DNA of 64,000 nucleotides from Marinifilum fragile JCM 15579 (GTDB lineage: Bacteria > Bacteroidota > Bacteroidia > Bacteroidales > Marinifilaceae). Location: assembly GCF_001310955.1 (NCBI RefSeq), contig NZ_BAZX01000011.1, positions 62,001 to 126,000 on the forward strand, written 5' to 3'. The stretch's first letter is position 1, and the number at the start of each line of letters is the position of its first letter. Both the position numbers and the translations under genes were made by a program. Below, one piece after another: positions 16,335-25,650 of the stretch. Under the pieces are notes generated by a model. The model did no database searches. It was not told the origin of the DNA and was given only the letters and a program-made list of their open reading frames with translations.

Positions 16335-18512
16335 TTACTTCACAATAGTCAATTCGTCGATGATGTTTTTAGCACCAGCAAATTTATCGATGATAAATAG
16401 CGTGTATCGAACATCAAGGTTGATACATCTTTGAAGGTTTTCTTCGAAGTCGATATCACCAGACATAGCTTCTGAGTTACCATCGAATGCAGTACCAATT
16501 AATTCACCATTTCCGTTAATTACCGGAGAACCTGAGTTACCACCTGTAATGTCATTATTTGTTAGGAAACAAGTAGGTAATTTACCATTCTTATCTGCAT
16601 ACTGTCCGTAATCTTTAGCTTCATAAAGCTCTTTCAATTTTGCAGGAACCTGGAATTCGTGACTTGTTGGATCTTCTTTCTCCATTACACCTTTTAAAGT
16701 AGTGTAGTGGTAGTAGTAAGCACCATCTCTTGGCTCGTAACCACCAACATTACCGTAAGTTAAACGAATTGTTGAGTTTGCATCTGGAGCCATTAATTTC
16801 TTTTTGTTGATTTGTAGCAAACCATCAACGAACAAACGTCTTCCTTTGTTCAAATCTTCAGAACCATTGTATGCAGCTTTGTAAATTTTGTAGTATGCTT
16901 CCTGAATAGATGCACCAGTTTTGTATAAGAAGTCATTTTCCAATACTTCAGCTTCAGGAGCTTCAAGGAATTTGTCGAATTTAGCTTTTGTTGCGAATAC
17001 TGAATTTGCATACACGTTTTCAGCAAATTTTTTGAAATCGTTGTTGTATTCTTTTTCGATTGTTTCAAAAATTGATGGACGGTTTTCCATTGCAATATGA
17101 TCTGCATAGAATGCAAATAAACCAGCCATTAATTTTTGATCGGTAGGAGCGTTATAATCTTTATAGAATCTCTTACCTGAAGCTTTTAATGCAGCAATCG
17201 CTTTTTCAATTGCTTCAGCATCTTGAGTTTCTGCTTTCAGAAGTTTTAATAACTTACCTGCTCTTGAAGCAAAACCAGGAGCTTCGGCACCTCTATCCAA
17301 AGCTTCGCCAATGTATGAAGCTTGGTAAGCTGCATCTTTTCTTTCAGCATAAACTTTTTTAATCATATTTAAAGCTTCGCCATACTTCGCTGCACGTTTT
17401 GGTTTAGCGTTAGCCCACTCCAAGAATTCTTTTTCGATTTCTTTTTTGTGACCCATTGTGTTCAGCTTTTTCAATGCTTTGTTTTGCTCATTTGAGTATT
17501 TCCAGTAGTTCGCACTGCTAGCATGTTTCGAAGCGTATTGAATTCTTACCTTAGGATCTTTCAACATATCATTCATCATGATATCCAATTTTACTGTGCG
17601 GATATCGTAACGGTTCTTGTTGGTAATCTTCATGGTTTCTTCCAAACCATAAGAAGTTAGGTAACGATTTGTAGTTCCAGGGAATCCCATAATCATAGCG
17701 AAATCACCTTCTTCAACTCCTTTAATAGAGATAGGTAAGTGATGCTTAGGCTTCAAAGGTACGTTGTTTTCTGAGTAAGAAGCAGGTTTGCCATCAGCAC
17801 CAGTATAAATACGGAACATTGAGAAGTCAGCAGTATGACGAGGCCACATCCAGTTGTCAGTATCACCACCAAATTTACCCATTGATTGTGGAGGAGCACC
17901 TACCAAACGAACATCTTTATAAATTTCGTATACGAAAACAAAATATTGGTTGCCATTGAACATGCTTTTAACATTAGCTCTCAAGTGAGTACCTTCTTCA
18001 GCTTTTTTCTCAATAGCTGTTGCAGCTTCTTCAATCGCTTTGTAACGATCTTCTTCCGACATATCGTCTTTTACTCCTTTTAAGACATCTTTTGTTACAT
18101 CTTCCATTCTTACTAAAATAGAAGCAGTAATACCAGGATTGGTTAGCTCTTCTTTTTTGCTGTAAGCCCAAAATCCGTCTGATAAATAATCATGCTCAGG
18201 AGTTGAGTGAGATTGAATTGCTCCGAATCCACAGTGGTGGTTGGTTAAGAATAAACCTTGATCAGAAATAATCTCACCAGTACAGAAATGGCGGAATGGT
18301 CTTCCTTCGCTTCCTAAACCAACAATTGCATCTTTTAAACAAGATTCGTTTACTTTATAAATATCTTCAGCTGTAAGCTTAAAGCCTTTTTCCTGCATTT
18401 CTGCAGTGTTCTTTTTTAAAAGAGATAAAAGCCACATTCCTTCGTCTGCTCTTACAGTAGAGAAGCAAAGCAAAAGACTTAATCCCAATACTAATGATCT
18501 TAAGTTTCTCAT
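16335..18512 (-). CDS. dpp7: S46-family dipeptidyl-peptidase, DPP7 type
   Basis: 725 residues with a signal peptide (MRNLRSLVLGLSLLLCFSTVRA). The chymotrypsin-like serine peptidase signature includes LTNHHCGFGAI (His92/93), GGDTDNWMWPRHTADF (Asp region) and TGGNSGSPVING (Ser660). It would release dipeptides from the N-terminus of oligopeptides in the periplasm. Residue Ser+18 is Gly (GTAFDGN); in the family Gly here gives DPP7-like preference for hydrophobic P1 residues, whereas Arg gives the acidic preference of DPP11. It is monocistronic with its own terminator. Peptide scavenging suits an amino-acid-fermenting or proteolytic lifestyle (inference). Confidence 0.95.
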   Translation of the reverse strand: MRNLRSLVLGLSLLLCFSTVRADEGMWLLSLLKKNTAEMQEKGFKLTAEDIYKVNESCLKDAIVGLGSEGRPFRHFCTGEIISDQGLFLTNHHCGFGAIQSHSTPEHDYLSDGFWAYSKKEELTNPGITASILVRMEDVTKDVLKGVKDDMSEEDRYKAIEEAATAIEKKAEEGTHLRANVKSMFNGNQYFVFVYEIYKDVRLVGAPPQSMGKFGGDTDNWMWPRHTADFSMFRIYTGADGKPASYSENNVPLKPKHHLPISIKGVEEGDFAMIMGFPGTTNRYLTSYGLEETMKITNKNRYDIRTVKLDIMMNDMLKDPKVRIQYASKHASSANYWKYSNEQNKALKKLNTMGHKKEIEKEFLEWANAKPKRAAKYGEALNMIKKVYAERKDAAYQASYIGEALDRGAEAPGFASRAGKLLKLLKAETQDAEAIEKAIAALKASGKRFYKDYNAPTDQKLMAGLFAFYADHIAMENRPSIFETIEKEYNNDFKKFAENVYANSVFATKAKFDKFLEAPEAEVLENDFLYKTGASIQEAYYKIYKAAYNGSEDLNKGRRLFVDGLLQINKKKLMAPDANSTIRLTYGNVGGYEPRDGAYYYHYTTLKGVMEKEDPTSHEFQVPAKLKELYEAKDYGQYADKNGKLPTCFLTNNDITGGNSGSPVINGNGELIGTAFDGNSEAMSGDIDFEENLQRCINLDVRYTLFIIDKFAGAKNIIDELTIVK

Positions 18513-18778
18513 TTTAGTTGAATAATTTTAAATATGCCCCAAGTTGTTGCTAATAAGTAAGCACTTGGAGCGTTTGTTGTGTCCAATTATTTTGTTGGCA
18601 AGCAAAGTTAGTATTATTCTATGTATTTTATAAATCCTATAGAAAATCCCAATTAAAGCTTGTTGTGTATTTGTCAGAAAATCAGCTATATATTCTCATG
18701 TGGTTTCGATAAAATTAGATGAACACATGGATTTTCTCGTTAAAATCGCGCTATAATAGACTGTTAATCATGTGTTTG

Positions 18779-19378
18779 TTAGAATTTTAGTTCCATTTGA
18801 TCAGGTAGTAAACCAAAACTCTTACGATGAAATGGGCTAATTCCATGTTCACGAATTGCAATTCGATGTTTTTTTGTAGGATATCCCTTGTTGCTATTCC
18901 AGTCGTAATACGGAAAATCCTCATGTATTTTCATCATGAAATCGTCACGGTAGGTTTTTGCAAGTATTGAAGCCGCAGCAATTGATGCGTATTTTCCATC
19001 TCCTTTTATTACACAAGTATGTTTGAGATTCTTGTATGGATTAAATCGATTGCCATCAATAAGAAGATGCTCAGGTTTGGTTTTTAATTGATCAACAGCT
19101 CTGTGCATTGCAAGAAAAGAAGCATTAAGGATATTAATTTTGTCAATCTCTTCATGATCAACAATTCCTACTGCCCATGCAATAGCTTCCTTTTCTATGG
19201 TTTCTCTTAAGAGATATCGTTTCTTTTCTGATAATTTCTTCGAATCATTCAACATTTCATTGCTGAAATTGGTAGGAAGAATTACAGCTGCAGCAAAAAC
19301 CGGGCCTGCAAGGCAACCTCGGCCAGCTTCGTCGCAACCAGCTTCAATGGTATTGTCATGTAAAAATGAATCAAGCAT
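18779..19378 (-). CDS. rnhB: Ribonuclease HII
   Basis: 199 residues. The N-terminal signature [23 protein letters not shown] contains the catalytic Asp-Glu pair (16-17). Further acids sit in [10 protein letters not shown] (about 105) and in the [18 protein letters not shown] segment, and the [25 protein letters not shown] tail is diagnostic. It nicks 5' of ribonucleotides misincorporated in DNA and degrades hybrids. It stands alone on the minus strand, 62 bp from the next gene. Confidence 0.97.
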   Translation of the reverse strand: MLDSFLHDNTIEAGCDEAGRGCLAGPVFAAAVILPTNFSNEMLNDSKKLSEKKRYLLRETIEKEAIAWAVGIVDHEEIDKINILNASFLAMHRAVDQLKTKPEHLLIDGNRFNPYKNLKHTCVIKGDGKYASIAAASILAKTYRDDFMMKIHEDFPYYDWNSNKGYPTKKHRIAIREHGISPFHRKSFGLLPDQMELKF

Positions 19379-19440
19379 ATCTGTTGAAAATTAAAATTTC
19401 GACAAATATAGTTCAAATACAATTTAGTAAGTCAGTTAAG

Positions 19441-20523
19441 TTATTCCTTATACTTAATGGTGCGTGCATTATCAATAAACTCTCTTTTAACTCTCCTAGG
19501 ATCATTTATGATTTCATAAAATTCATCGAAATAATTTAGTACACGCTCTTTCTCCTTGTCATTTAGGTAAGGACAGCTTGTATATATTTCATAAAGCGCT
19601 TCTTTTTTCATTCGGAACTCCCTAAAAATATATTCCAAATCCTCGGCAGTTCTTTTGTATCCACGATACAACCTTTCATGGATGGATTTGATATTCAATT
19701 TTTCGTTCGGTACAGCGTAAGGAGCATTAACCAAGCTTGCCCAATCAAAATCATAAGGCACAGGTGTAGGTCTGGAAGTCGGTGTTTTGGCAATGAGTTT
19801 GATGTTATGAAGGGTTGGAACTCCCCAGTCGGTGTTGCCAACCATGTATTGAAATACCGCTAATTTGGTTACTTTCCCAATAAGCGTATGATCCTGATGA
19901 ATTTTTTTCTCGTATCTGGGAATCTTACCATTTCTAACAGCCATATCTTCAAAGTCTTCTATGAAAAAGGCATATTTTTTCAATGGCCCCATTTGATTAT
20001 CACTGTCCTTGTATGTAATCTCGGCAAGACGTACATTGAAGCTTTCAGGAGAAAACAAATTGTACGCTTTATATATCAGGTATTCCTGAATAAGCATTTG
20101 CTGATACCTTTCGTTTTTGTTTTGACAATGGGTAACCATTTTTAGTTTTCCTTGTCCGTGAAAAAGGGAATAACTGGCATCTACTTTGTTAAACTTTATG
20201 CGGATTGGAGGAAAAGGGCAAATACTTCTATCTTTTCTGAAATTACCTCTGGTTTTTAATTGTACACTCATGGAAACAATTGAATCTCCCAAGTGGTATG
20301 AAAGTCTTCCTTTATGATATTTATTTTTTTCACCAATATCTCTTACCAAAGTTTTTAAGTCTGTGGTGATCGATAATTTTATTAAAGTATCTGATTCAAA
20401 GAGGTTAGGAGCCTTGAATATGCTATCGCTATCCAGGTCGTTTTGAGACAGGCAAAGTGAATTTATGCTACTAAGGAGTATTAGTAGAAATGAAAACACG
20501 ATATATCGGATTTTCGAATTCAT
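19441..20523 (-). CDS. CotH-like kinase-fold exported protein
   Basis: 360 residues with a signal peptide (MNSKIRYIVFSFLLILLSSINSLCLSQ). VQLKTRGNFRKDRSICPFPPIRIKF near residue 95 is the CotH-type 'RGN...R...P..IKF' block. Later VFQYMVGNTDWGVPTLHNIKLI and VPYDFDWASLVNAPYA hold the Asn/Asp residues expected of the catalytic and metal-binding loops in a CotH or PI3K-like atypical kinase. In many bacteria CotH-like genes neighbour DUF4956 and a VTC polyphosphate polymerase. Here DUF4956 lies 32 bp upstream, but VTC is absent. The substrate is unknown; the kinase assignment comes from motifs only. Confidence 0.7.
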   Translation of the reverse strand: MNSKIRYIVFSFLLILLSSINSLCLSQNDLDSDSIFKAPNLFESDTLIKLSITTDLKTLVRDIGEKNKYHKGRLSYHLGDSIVSMSVQLKTRGNFRKDRSICPFPPIRIKFNKVDASYSLFHGQGKLKMVTHCQNKNERYQQMLIQEYLIYKAYNLFSPESFNVRLAEITYKDSDNQMGPLKKYAFFIEDFEDMAVRNGKIPRYEKKIHQDHTLIGKVTKLAVFQYMVGNTDWGVPTLHNIKLIAKTPTSRPTPVPYDFDWASLVNAPYAVPNEKLNIKSIHERLYRGYKRTAEDLEYIFREFRMKKEALYEIYTSCPYLNDKEKERVLNYFDEFYEIINDPRRVKREFIDNARTIKYKE

Positions 20524-20555
20524 ATATACAGTGGGTTTGTTGGTTTGAGTTGTTT

Positions 20556-21233
20556 TTATTCCATGCCCTTATCGCTTAATTCTGCATCTGTTAGGATGTT
20601 ATTACCTTCCACATCTTTATAGAAAATAGTTAGTCTGATGCTATTTTTAGATAGGTCAATTTGGCCAATTTTAAATCTATCGATTATTAGTCCGGTTCTT
20701 GCTTCTACATCTTCTCTTAATAAGTCATGTTTATCTGGATGGATCAAATCCATTCGATCGTAAATGATGGTTCTTCGAGCCATATGTCTGCGCATCCAAA
20801 TTCGTTCCATGATATAAGTCGTAAGCATGAATGCTACATTGGTAACTAATATTTCACCCAAACTAACATCTCTTCTTGCCAAAGCGTTGATAATAGAAAT
20901 GGTAATTACCAAAAATAGGTAAGTCATTTCCCGAATTGGGATGGTATCGGTACGGTAGCGAATAATACCGAAAATTGCAAAAAGACCAAGAGCAAAACCA
21001 AGTTGCAAGTCTATGTTCCCTAATAAGAAACAAAGGAAAAATACAGTAGTACTTATCATGATATAAGTAAAAACGTAGGTTCTTTTTCCTGTTGCCTTAA
21101 AATATACATAGTTGACAATAAAAATGGTTACAACCATGTTTAATACAAACCTAAGCAAAAGTTCAACCATGTTATTAGAAAGGATAACAGTGCTTGGTAC
21201 ATTTACAGTATCTAGACTAGTGAGTAGTTCCAT
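20556..21233 (-). CDS. DUF4956 membrane protein
   Basis: 225 residues. Four membrane spans lie in the first about 140 residues (LLLRFVLNMVVTIFIVNYVYF, YIMISTTVFFLCFLLGNIDLQLGFALGLFAIFGIIRYRT, TYLFLVITISIINALA, EILVTNVAFMLTTYIME). A soluble C-terminal domain (RTIIYDRMDLIHPDKHDLLREDVEARTGLIIDRFKIG) follows. GLFAIFGIIRYRTDTIPIREMTYLF is the DUF4956 hallmark. The function is unknown, with recurrent linkage to VTC and CotH genes. It is in the middle of a three-gene minus-strand cluster, with gaps of 12 and 32 bp. Confidence 0.9.
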   Translation of the reverse strand: MELLTSLDTVNVPSTVILSNNMVELLLRFVLNMVVTIFIVNYVYFKATGKRTYVFTYIMISTTVFFLCFLLGNIDLQLGFALGLFAIFGIIRYRTDTIPIREMTYLFLVITISIINALARRDVSLGEILVTNVAFMLTTYIMERIWMRRHMARRTIIYDRMDLIHPDKHDLLREDVEARTGLIIDRFKIGQIDLSKNSIRLTIFYKDVEGNNILTDAELSDKGME

Positions 21234-21245
21234 TGTTTGTATGCT

Positions 21246-22391
21246 TTAACGTAATCTTTCTTTCTCTTTGTGTGCAAATATCCGATAATATTTTTGATTC
21301 TCAATCAATAAGGCTTGGTCAATGAAGTTTGGATCGCCAATAGGAACATCCATAGCAATGAGTTTAAAAGAATAAAATGGATAAACTCGCGCAACAGGTG
21401 TATGACCAAATATGATTACCATTGATTCATAAAAATCTAGTGTCTTAATTACTTCGGCAAGAGAAATTCTATCGTAACTTGGCGTTCTTGACAAATATCC
21501 TCTATACCATAAAGGACTATATGAATATAAGAATAAATCGACTAATGTAGTATCTTCAAGCTGAGTATAATTGTTTAAATGATATCGCATTTTAATATTC
21601 ACATCGTCAATTTTCATTTTTTTCTCGAGAAATTTAGGCGAAATTCCTCCGTGAACAAAGAGCTGATCACCGATTCGCATCAGAGTGTTTTTAGAACGCA
21701 ACCAGCTTCCTAGAACCGTGTACTTGTCGAAGAAATGCGAGTAATGGTATTTTAAGAAACGCGCTGCATGTTTGTATTTTGTATTTACGTATCGGTCATC
21801 AAACAATAAGGCCATCATTTCGTGATTGCCAATTATATAATGAACTCTTCCTCCAGCTTTTTTAGCCTGAATTTCCAGCTGAAAAATTAACCAAAGACAT
21901 TCGGTTACTTTTTTTCCACGATCAAATACATCACCAGTGAACACGATGTGCCCATCCCCAAAAATCCAACGATTTCTGTCATCTATTACTTTGTTGTAAC
22001 GAAGAATACTGATTAATGCATCGAATTCTCCATGAATATCACCTAGAACAATTATTTTATCAGCTTTTTCAAATATTCCTGATCTTGGTCTGATGTTTTT
22101 AGGAACGACATAAGTTAATGTATCGCCACCTGCAAAGCCTTTAAATATTAAGGTGTCATTTTTGTATCGATATGATCTGGATATTTTCTTGGTTTTGTTT
22201 TTAATGCTATCGTGTTGAATGTAAAAAACATCAACTCTATTATTTGAGATCTGTCTGATATGAGGTCCTTCAACATAGGAAGAAACCAACAGACTATCAG
22301 GCATAGTTTCTTGCTGGGAGTATCCATCCAAACTGCAAGAAATCAATACTAATAGAGTAATAAAAGGAAAATATATATTGAATAATCTCAT
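21246..22391 (-). CDS. Calcineurin-like metallophosphoesterase lipoprotein
   Basis: 381 residues from ATG 22391 (MRLFNIYFPFITLLVLISC, lipobox Cys). The PPP-type metal motifs are in order: ILGDIHGEFDAL (GDxHG), IVFTGDVFDRGKKVTECL (GDxxDRG), YIIGNHEMMALLFDD (GNHE), then FVHGGISPKFL and IIFGHTPV with the distal His residues. The spacing matches the bacterial Shewanella-like (Shelph) phosphatases. Anchoring outside the cytoplasm implies action on envelope phospho-substrates. It is the first gene of the cluster with DUF4956 and the CotH-like kinase, so a kinase/phosphatase pair is possible (inference). Confidence 0.88.
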   Translation of the reverse strand: MRLFNIYFPFITLLVLISCSLDGYSQQETMPDSLLVSSYVEGPHIRQISNNRVDVFYIQHDSIKNKTKKISRSYRYKNDTLIFKGFAGGDTLTYVVPKNIRPRSGIFEKADKIIVLGDIHGEFDALISILRYNKVIDDRNRWIFGDGHIVFTGDVFDRGKKVTECLWLIFQLEIQAKKAGGRVHYIIGNHEMMALLFDDRYVNTKYKHAARFLKYHYSHFFDKYTVLGSWLRSKNTLMRIGDQLFVHGGISPKFLEKKMKIDDVNIKMRYHLNNYTQLEDTTLVDLFLYSYSPLWYRGYLSRTPSYDRISLAEVIKTLDFYESMVIIFGHTPVARVYPFYSFKLIAMDVPIGDPNFIDQALLIENQKYYRIFAHKEKERLR

Positions 22392-22494
22392 TAAAATCAA
22401 ACTAATTTAGAGTAGTTAAAGATAAGATTATTTTTTATTCTGAAAATTTGCTACAATTTAATTGATAGTTTCTTATAGTGTAAGAAAGAACTAT

Positions 22495-22502
22495 TAGTTT
22501 TG
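22495..22502 (+). promoter_or_regulatory. Possible -7 box (TAGTTTTG) for the DUF4268 gene
   Basis: Matches TAnnTTTG and lies 19 bp before the ATG at 22521; the -33 box is weak. Confidence 0.35.
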
Positions 22503-22520
22503 CAGAAAATATATTTTTGA

Positions 22521-22970
22521 ATGTACACGAAAGAGGAAAAGAGAGAGTTTAGGATTCAGTTTTGGGATGGTTTCAAACGATATTCGAAGAAGCAAGGTCG
22601 AAAAATGACTTCCTGGGTTTTGAAAGGGACACAAATAAAGGAAGCACAATTAAAATTTGATTTAAATGATGATGGTGCATTTGTGATGTTGCAAATAGAC
22701 AGCAAGTTTGATGTTAAGCGTTATTCAGTGTTTGATAAATTTCTGAAGTACCGACCAGTTGTTGAAGATACTTGTGGAGGTGATCTGATCTGGGATAAGA
22801 ACTATTTTATTGAAGGCTTTAAAGAAGTAAGTGTGATATATTTTCAGTTGAGAGAAGCATCTGTATATAAAAAGGAGAACTGGGAAGAATATTATCAATT
22901 TTTATTTCAGAAGATGTGTTTGTTGGAAGAAGCTTTCCTTGATATAAAGGAAGTGGTTCAGAATGATTAA
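22521..22970 (+). CDS. DUF4268 domain-containing protein
   Basis: 149 residues, soluble, with no signal. The MYTKEEKREFRIQFWDGFKRYSKKQGRK opening and the later YFIEGFKEVSVIYFQLREASVYKKENWEEYYQFLFQKM match small stand-alone DUF4268 proteins. Such domains also occur at the C-terminus of DNA-modification and nuclease-like proteins, but nothing beside this gene supports a defence role. Function unknown. It is monocistronic, upstream of the initiator tRNA pair. Confidence 0.8.
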   Translation: MYTKEEKREFRIQFWDGFKRYSKKQGRKMTSWVLKGTQIKEAQLKFDLNDDGAFVMLQIDSKFDVKRYSVFDKFLKYRPVVEDTCGGDLIWDKNYFIEGFKEVSVIYFQLREASVYKKENWEEYYQFLFQKMCLLEEAFLDIKEVVQND

Positions 22971-23063
22971 TTTTTTTTTAATGCATATCAATCTGATTAA
23001 CAAGCTAAAAAGATTCTGAAAGTATTGTTTTTGTTGGATTTATTAAAAAAATATTACTAAAAT

Positions 23064-23094
23064 TTTGTTTTGGAATAAAAGGCTCTTATCTTTG
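23064..23094 (+). promoter_or_regulatory. Promoter of the initiator tRNA genes
   Basis: TTTG (23064-23067), a 19-bp spacer and TATCTTTG (23087-23094) match the Bacteroidota consensus. The tRNA starts 38 bp downstream. Confidence 0.7.
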
Positions 23095-23131
23095 CAACCG
23101 CAAAACGAAAGAGATAAGTCTTAAGATATAT

Positions 23132-23204
<73 letters not shown>

Positions 23205-23213
23205 CTAAAGTTT

Positions 23214-23242
23214 AGCTTTGATTTGGTCAAAGCTTATTTTTT
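23214..23242 (+). terminator. Terminator or processing hairpin between the two tRNA genes
   Basis: Stem AGCTTTGA (23214-23221) / TCAAAGCT (23227-23234) followed by TATTTTTT. Confidence 0.65.
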
Positions 23243-23288
23243 CGTCGAAAGGTAAATGATATAAGACAGATAATTTCTAAAAATATAT

Positions 23289-23361
<73 letters not shown>

Positions 23362-23369
23362 CTAAGTTT

Positions 23370-23400
23370 AAGGCTTTGGATTATTCCAGAGCCTTTTTTT
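23370..23400 (+). terminator. Terminator after tRNA copy 2
   Basis: AAGGCTTTGG / TCCAGAGCCTT imperfect stem followed by a seven-T run. Confidence 0.75.
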
Positions 23401-23477
23401 GTTCCTTCTGATCTAAAAAACATACAATTTCGTTGATTTCTGTTACCTTTGCGTAAATCTTTTCAGATACTATCAGT

Positions 23478-24350
23478 ATGAGTAGTTTAAATGAGAAAAA
23501 GCCTTTAATTGAAAAATTAAAGAATAAATACAGACTAACAATATCCAACGAAGCCACGTTTGATGAAGTATTGTCTATTCGATTATCACGATTAAATGTA
23601 TTTACCGTTACAGGATTGTTTTCTGTTCTGTTAATAGTTTTGGTAACCTTACTTATTGCTTTTACACCTTTACGAGAGTATATTCCTGGCTATCCTGATG
23701 GAGAAATGAGAGAAAACATTGAGAATAATGACATCTTAGTGGATTCATTGATTCTTGAATTGGAGAAGCGCGATCGTTTTTTTCAAGGTGTTCGAAACAT
23801 AGTGGAAGGAAATGATTTTGATAATGTGGTTCAAAGTGCTTCCGATTCCATTGTCGATCCAAAGTACAAGAATTTGAGCTTTACAAGAACAGAATCAGAT
23901 TCTCTATTCCGTTTAGACCATGAGGAGGATGAAAAATACAACTTAACGCTCGAAAATGCTCCAAAATCAAGAGGATTATCAAATACACATTTCTTTTCAC
24001 CCATAAAGGGGATGATTTCGAATCATTTTGATAGCAAATCACAACATTATGGAACTGATATTGTGGGAGGTGTAAATGAGCGTATATCTTCCGTTTTAGA
24101 TGGAACGGTTATTTTTTCGGAGTGGACTTTGAATACAGGGTATGTTATTCAAATTCAACATTCCAACAACTTACTATCCGTGTATAAACACAATTCCGAG
24201 CTTTTGAAAAAAGCAGGAGAGCATGTGAAAGCAGGAGAGGCAATTGCGTTGTTGGGAAATTCTGGAGAGTTGACTTCTGGTCCGCATTTGCATTTCGAAT
24301 TGTGGCATAACGGACAACCTTTAAACCCCGAAGACTATATAAAATTTTAA
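23478..24350 (+). CDS. M23-family (LytM) peptidoglycan endopeptidase-like protein
   Basis: 290 residues. A cytoplasmic N-terminus precedes one membrane span (VFTVTGLFSVLLIVLVTLLIAFTPL, about 45-68), then a linker. The C-terminal LytM domain has SQHYGTDIVGG (HxxxD zinc ligands), LSVYKHNSELLKKAGEHVKAGEAIA and SGPHLHFELWHNG (HxH). All zinc ligands and the catalytic His are visible, so it may be active on peptide cross-links. It is 20 bp upstream of dxr, on the same strand. Confidence 0.92.
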   Translation: MSSLNEKKPLIEKLKNKYRLTISNEATFDEVLSIRLSRLNVFTVTGLFSVLLIVLVTLLIAFTPLREYIPGYPDGEMRENIENNDILVDSLILELEKRDRFFQGVRNIVEGNDFDNVVQSASDSIVDPKYKNLSFTRTESDSLFRLDHEEDEKYNLTLENAPKSRGLSNTHFFSPIKGMISNHFDSKSQHYGTDIVGGVNERISSVLDGTVIFSEWTLNTGYVIQIQHSNNLLSVYKHNSELLKKAGEHVKAGEAIALLGNSGELTSGPHLHFELWHNGQPLNPEDYIKF

Positions 24351-24370
24351 AAACAAAACTCTAATTATTA

Positions 24371-25519
24371 ATGAGTAAGCATATTGCTATTCTGGGATCG
24401 ACGGGTTCCATTGGAACCCAAACATTGGAAGTGGTAGAAGCAAATCCCGATGAATTTGTTGTAGATGTTTTAACTGCGAATAATCAGGTAGAATTATTAA
24501 TAGAACAGGCAAAGAAATTTAAACCTGATGTTGTTGTTATTGCCAGTGAAGAGAAATATCCTCAGCTTGTGGAGGCTCTAAAAGATGAGTCAATAAAAGT
24601 TTATGCTGGTCATGAAGCCATTGCCCAAGTAGTTCAAATGGGTGCTATTGATGTTGTAGTAACAGCAATGGTTGGCTATTCTGGATTGTTGCCTACGATA
24701 AATGCCATTAAAGCCAGAAAGAATATTGCCTTGGCAAATAAGGAAACATTAGTAGTTGCCGGTGATATCATACAGAAATTAGCATTGGAATATGGTGTAA
24801 GTATTTACCCTGTTGATTCGGAACACTCGGCTATTTTTCAATGTTTACTGGGCGAATTCGATAATCAGATTGAGAAAATATACCTGACGGCTTCGGGAGG
24901 CCCATTTAGAGGTAGAGATAAAAAATTCCTTGAAAATGTCACTGCAAAGCAAGCGTTGAAGCATCCGAATTGGGATATGGGAGCTAAAATTACCATTGAT
25001 TCGGCAAGTATGATGAACAAAGGTTTTGAAGCTATTGAAGCGAAATGGTTGTTTGATCTTCGTCCTGATCAGGTGGATGTGATAGTACATCATCAATCAA
25101 TCGTTCATTCCATTGTTCAGTTTCAGGACGGATCGATGAAAGCACAAATGGGATTGCCTGATATGAAATTGCCAATTCAATTTGCTCTTACTTATCCAAA
25201 GAGATTGAAAACTGATTTTCCACGCTTTAATTTTTTAGATTATCCTGAATTGAATTTTGCTCCTGCCGATACAGAGAATTTTAGAAACCTGGCTCTTGCA
25301 TACGAAGCTATGAATAAAGGTGGCAATTTGCCATGTATAATTAATGCTGCAAATGAAGTTGTAGTAGATGCTTTCCTAAAAGGTCAAGTTGGGTTCTTAC
25401 AAATGAGCGATATTATTGAAGAAGTAATGAATAAAACTTGTTTTATTCAGAAGCCAAGCTACGAAGACTATGTCTTATCCGACTCAGAAGCGAGAAGATT
25501 AACGGAGACCATATTGTAA
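24371..25519 (+). CDS. dxr: 1-deoxy-D-xylulose 5-phosphate reductoisomerase
   Basis: 382 residues. The NADPH-binding loop is AILGSTGSIGTQTLEV. The catalytic and metal site includes PVDSEHSAIFQCL, TASGGPFRG, the TIDSASMMNKGFEAIEAKWLF block and HHQSIVHSIVQF. It converts DXP to MEP, the committed step of the non-mevalonate isoprenoid pathway. It is followed by rseP, an order common in Bacteroidota. Confidence 0.98.
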   Translation: MSKHIAILGSTGSIGTQTLEVVEANPDEFVVDVLTANNQVELLIEQAKKFKPDVVVIASEEKYPQLVEALKDESIKVYAGHEAIAQVVQMGAIDVVVTAMVGYSGLLPTINAIKARKNIALANKETLVVAGDIIQKLALEYGVSIYPVDSEHSAIFQCLLGEFDNQIEKIYLTASGGPFRGRDKKFLENVTAKQALKHPNWDMGAKITIDSASMMNKGFEAIEAKWLFDLRPDQVDVIVHHQSIVHSIVQFQDGSMKAQMGLPDMKLPIQFALTYPKRLKTDFPRFNFLDYPELNFAPADTENFRNLALAYEAMNKGGNLPCIINAANEVVVDAFLKGQVGFLQMSDIIEEVMNKTCFIQKPSYEDYVLSDSEARRLTETIL

Positions 25520-25544
25520 AAAATAATTATCTTAGGCAGCCTTT

Positions 25545-25580
25545 AGAAATTAACAATTAGTAATTAATAATTAGCAAGTA
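25545..25580. repeat. AATTAGTAATTAATAATTAG repeat
   Basis: The palindrome-rich word AATTAGTAATTAATAATTAG lies in the dxr-rseP spacer. A very similar word occurs at 13710-13735 between speE and speD, so this is a dispersed intergenic element. Confidence 0.45.
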
Positions 25581-25650
25581 GAAAAATTTCGTATAGAGCA
25601 GTGTGAATTATTCACTTTAGATTTAGTACTTGTTACAAATAAAAATATGA

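Noticed and set aside
22521..22970. DUF4268 protein as part of a restriction or defence system
   Set aside because: It is a short stand-alone gene beside tRNA genes with no methylase, nuclease or mobile element nearby.
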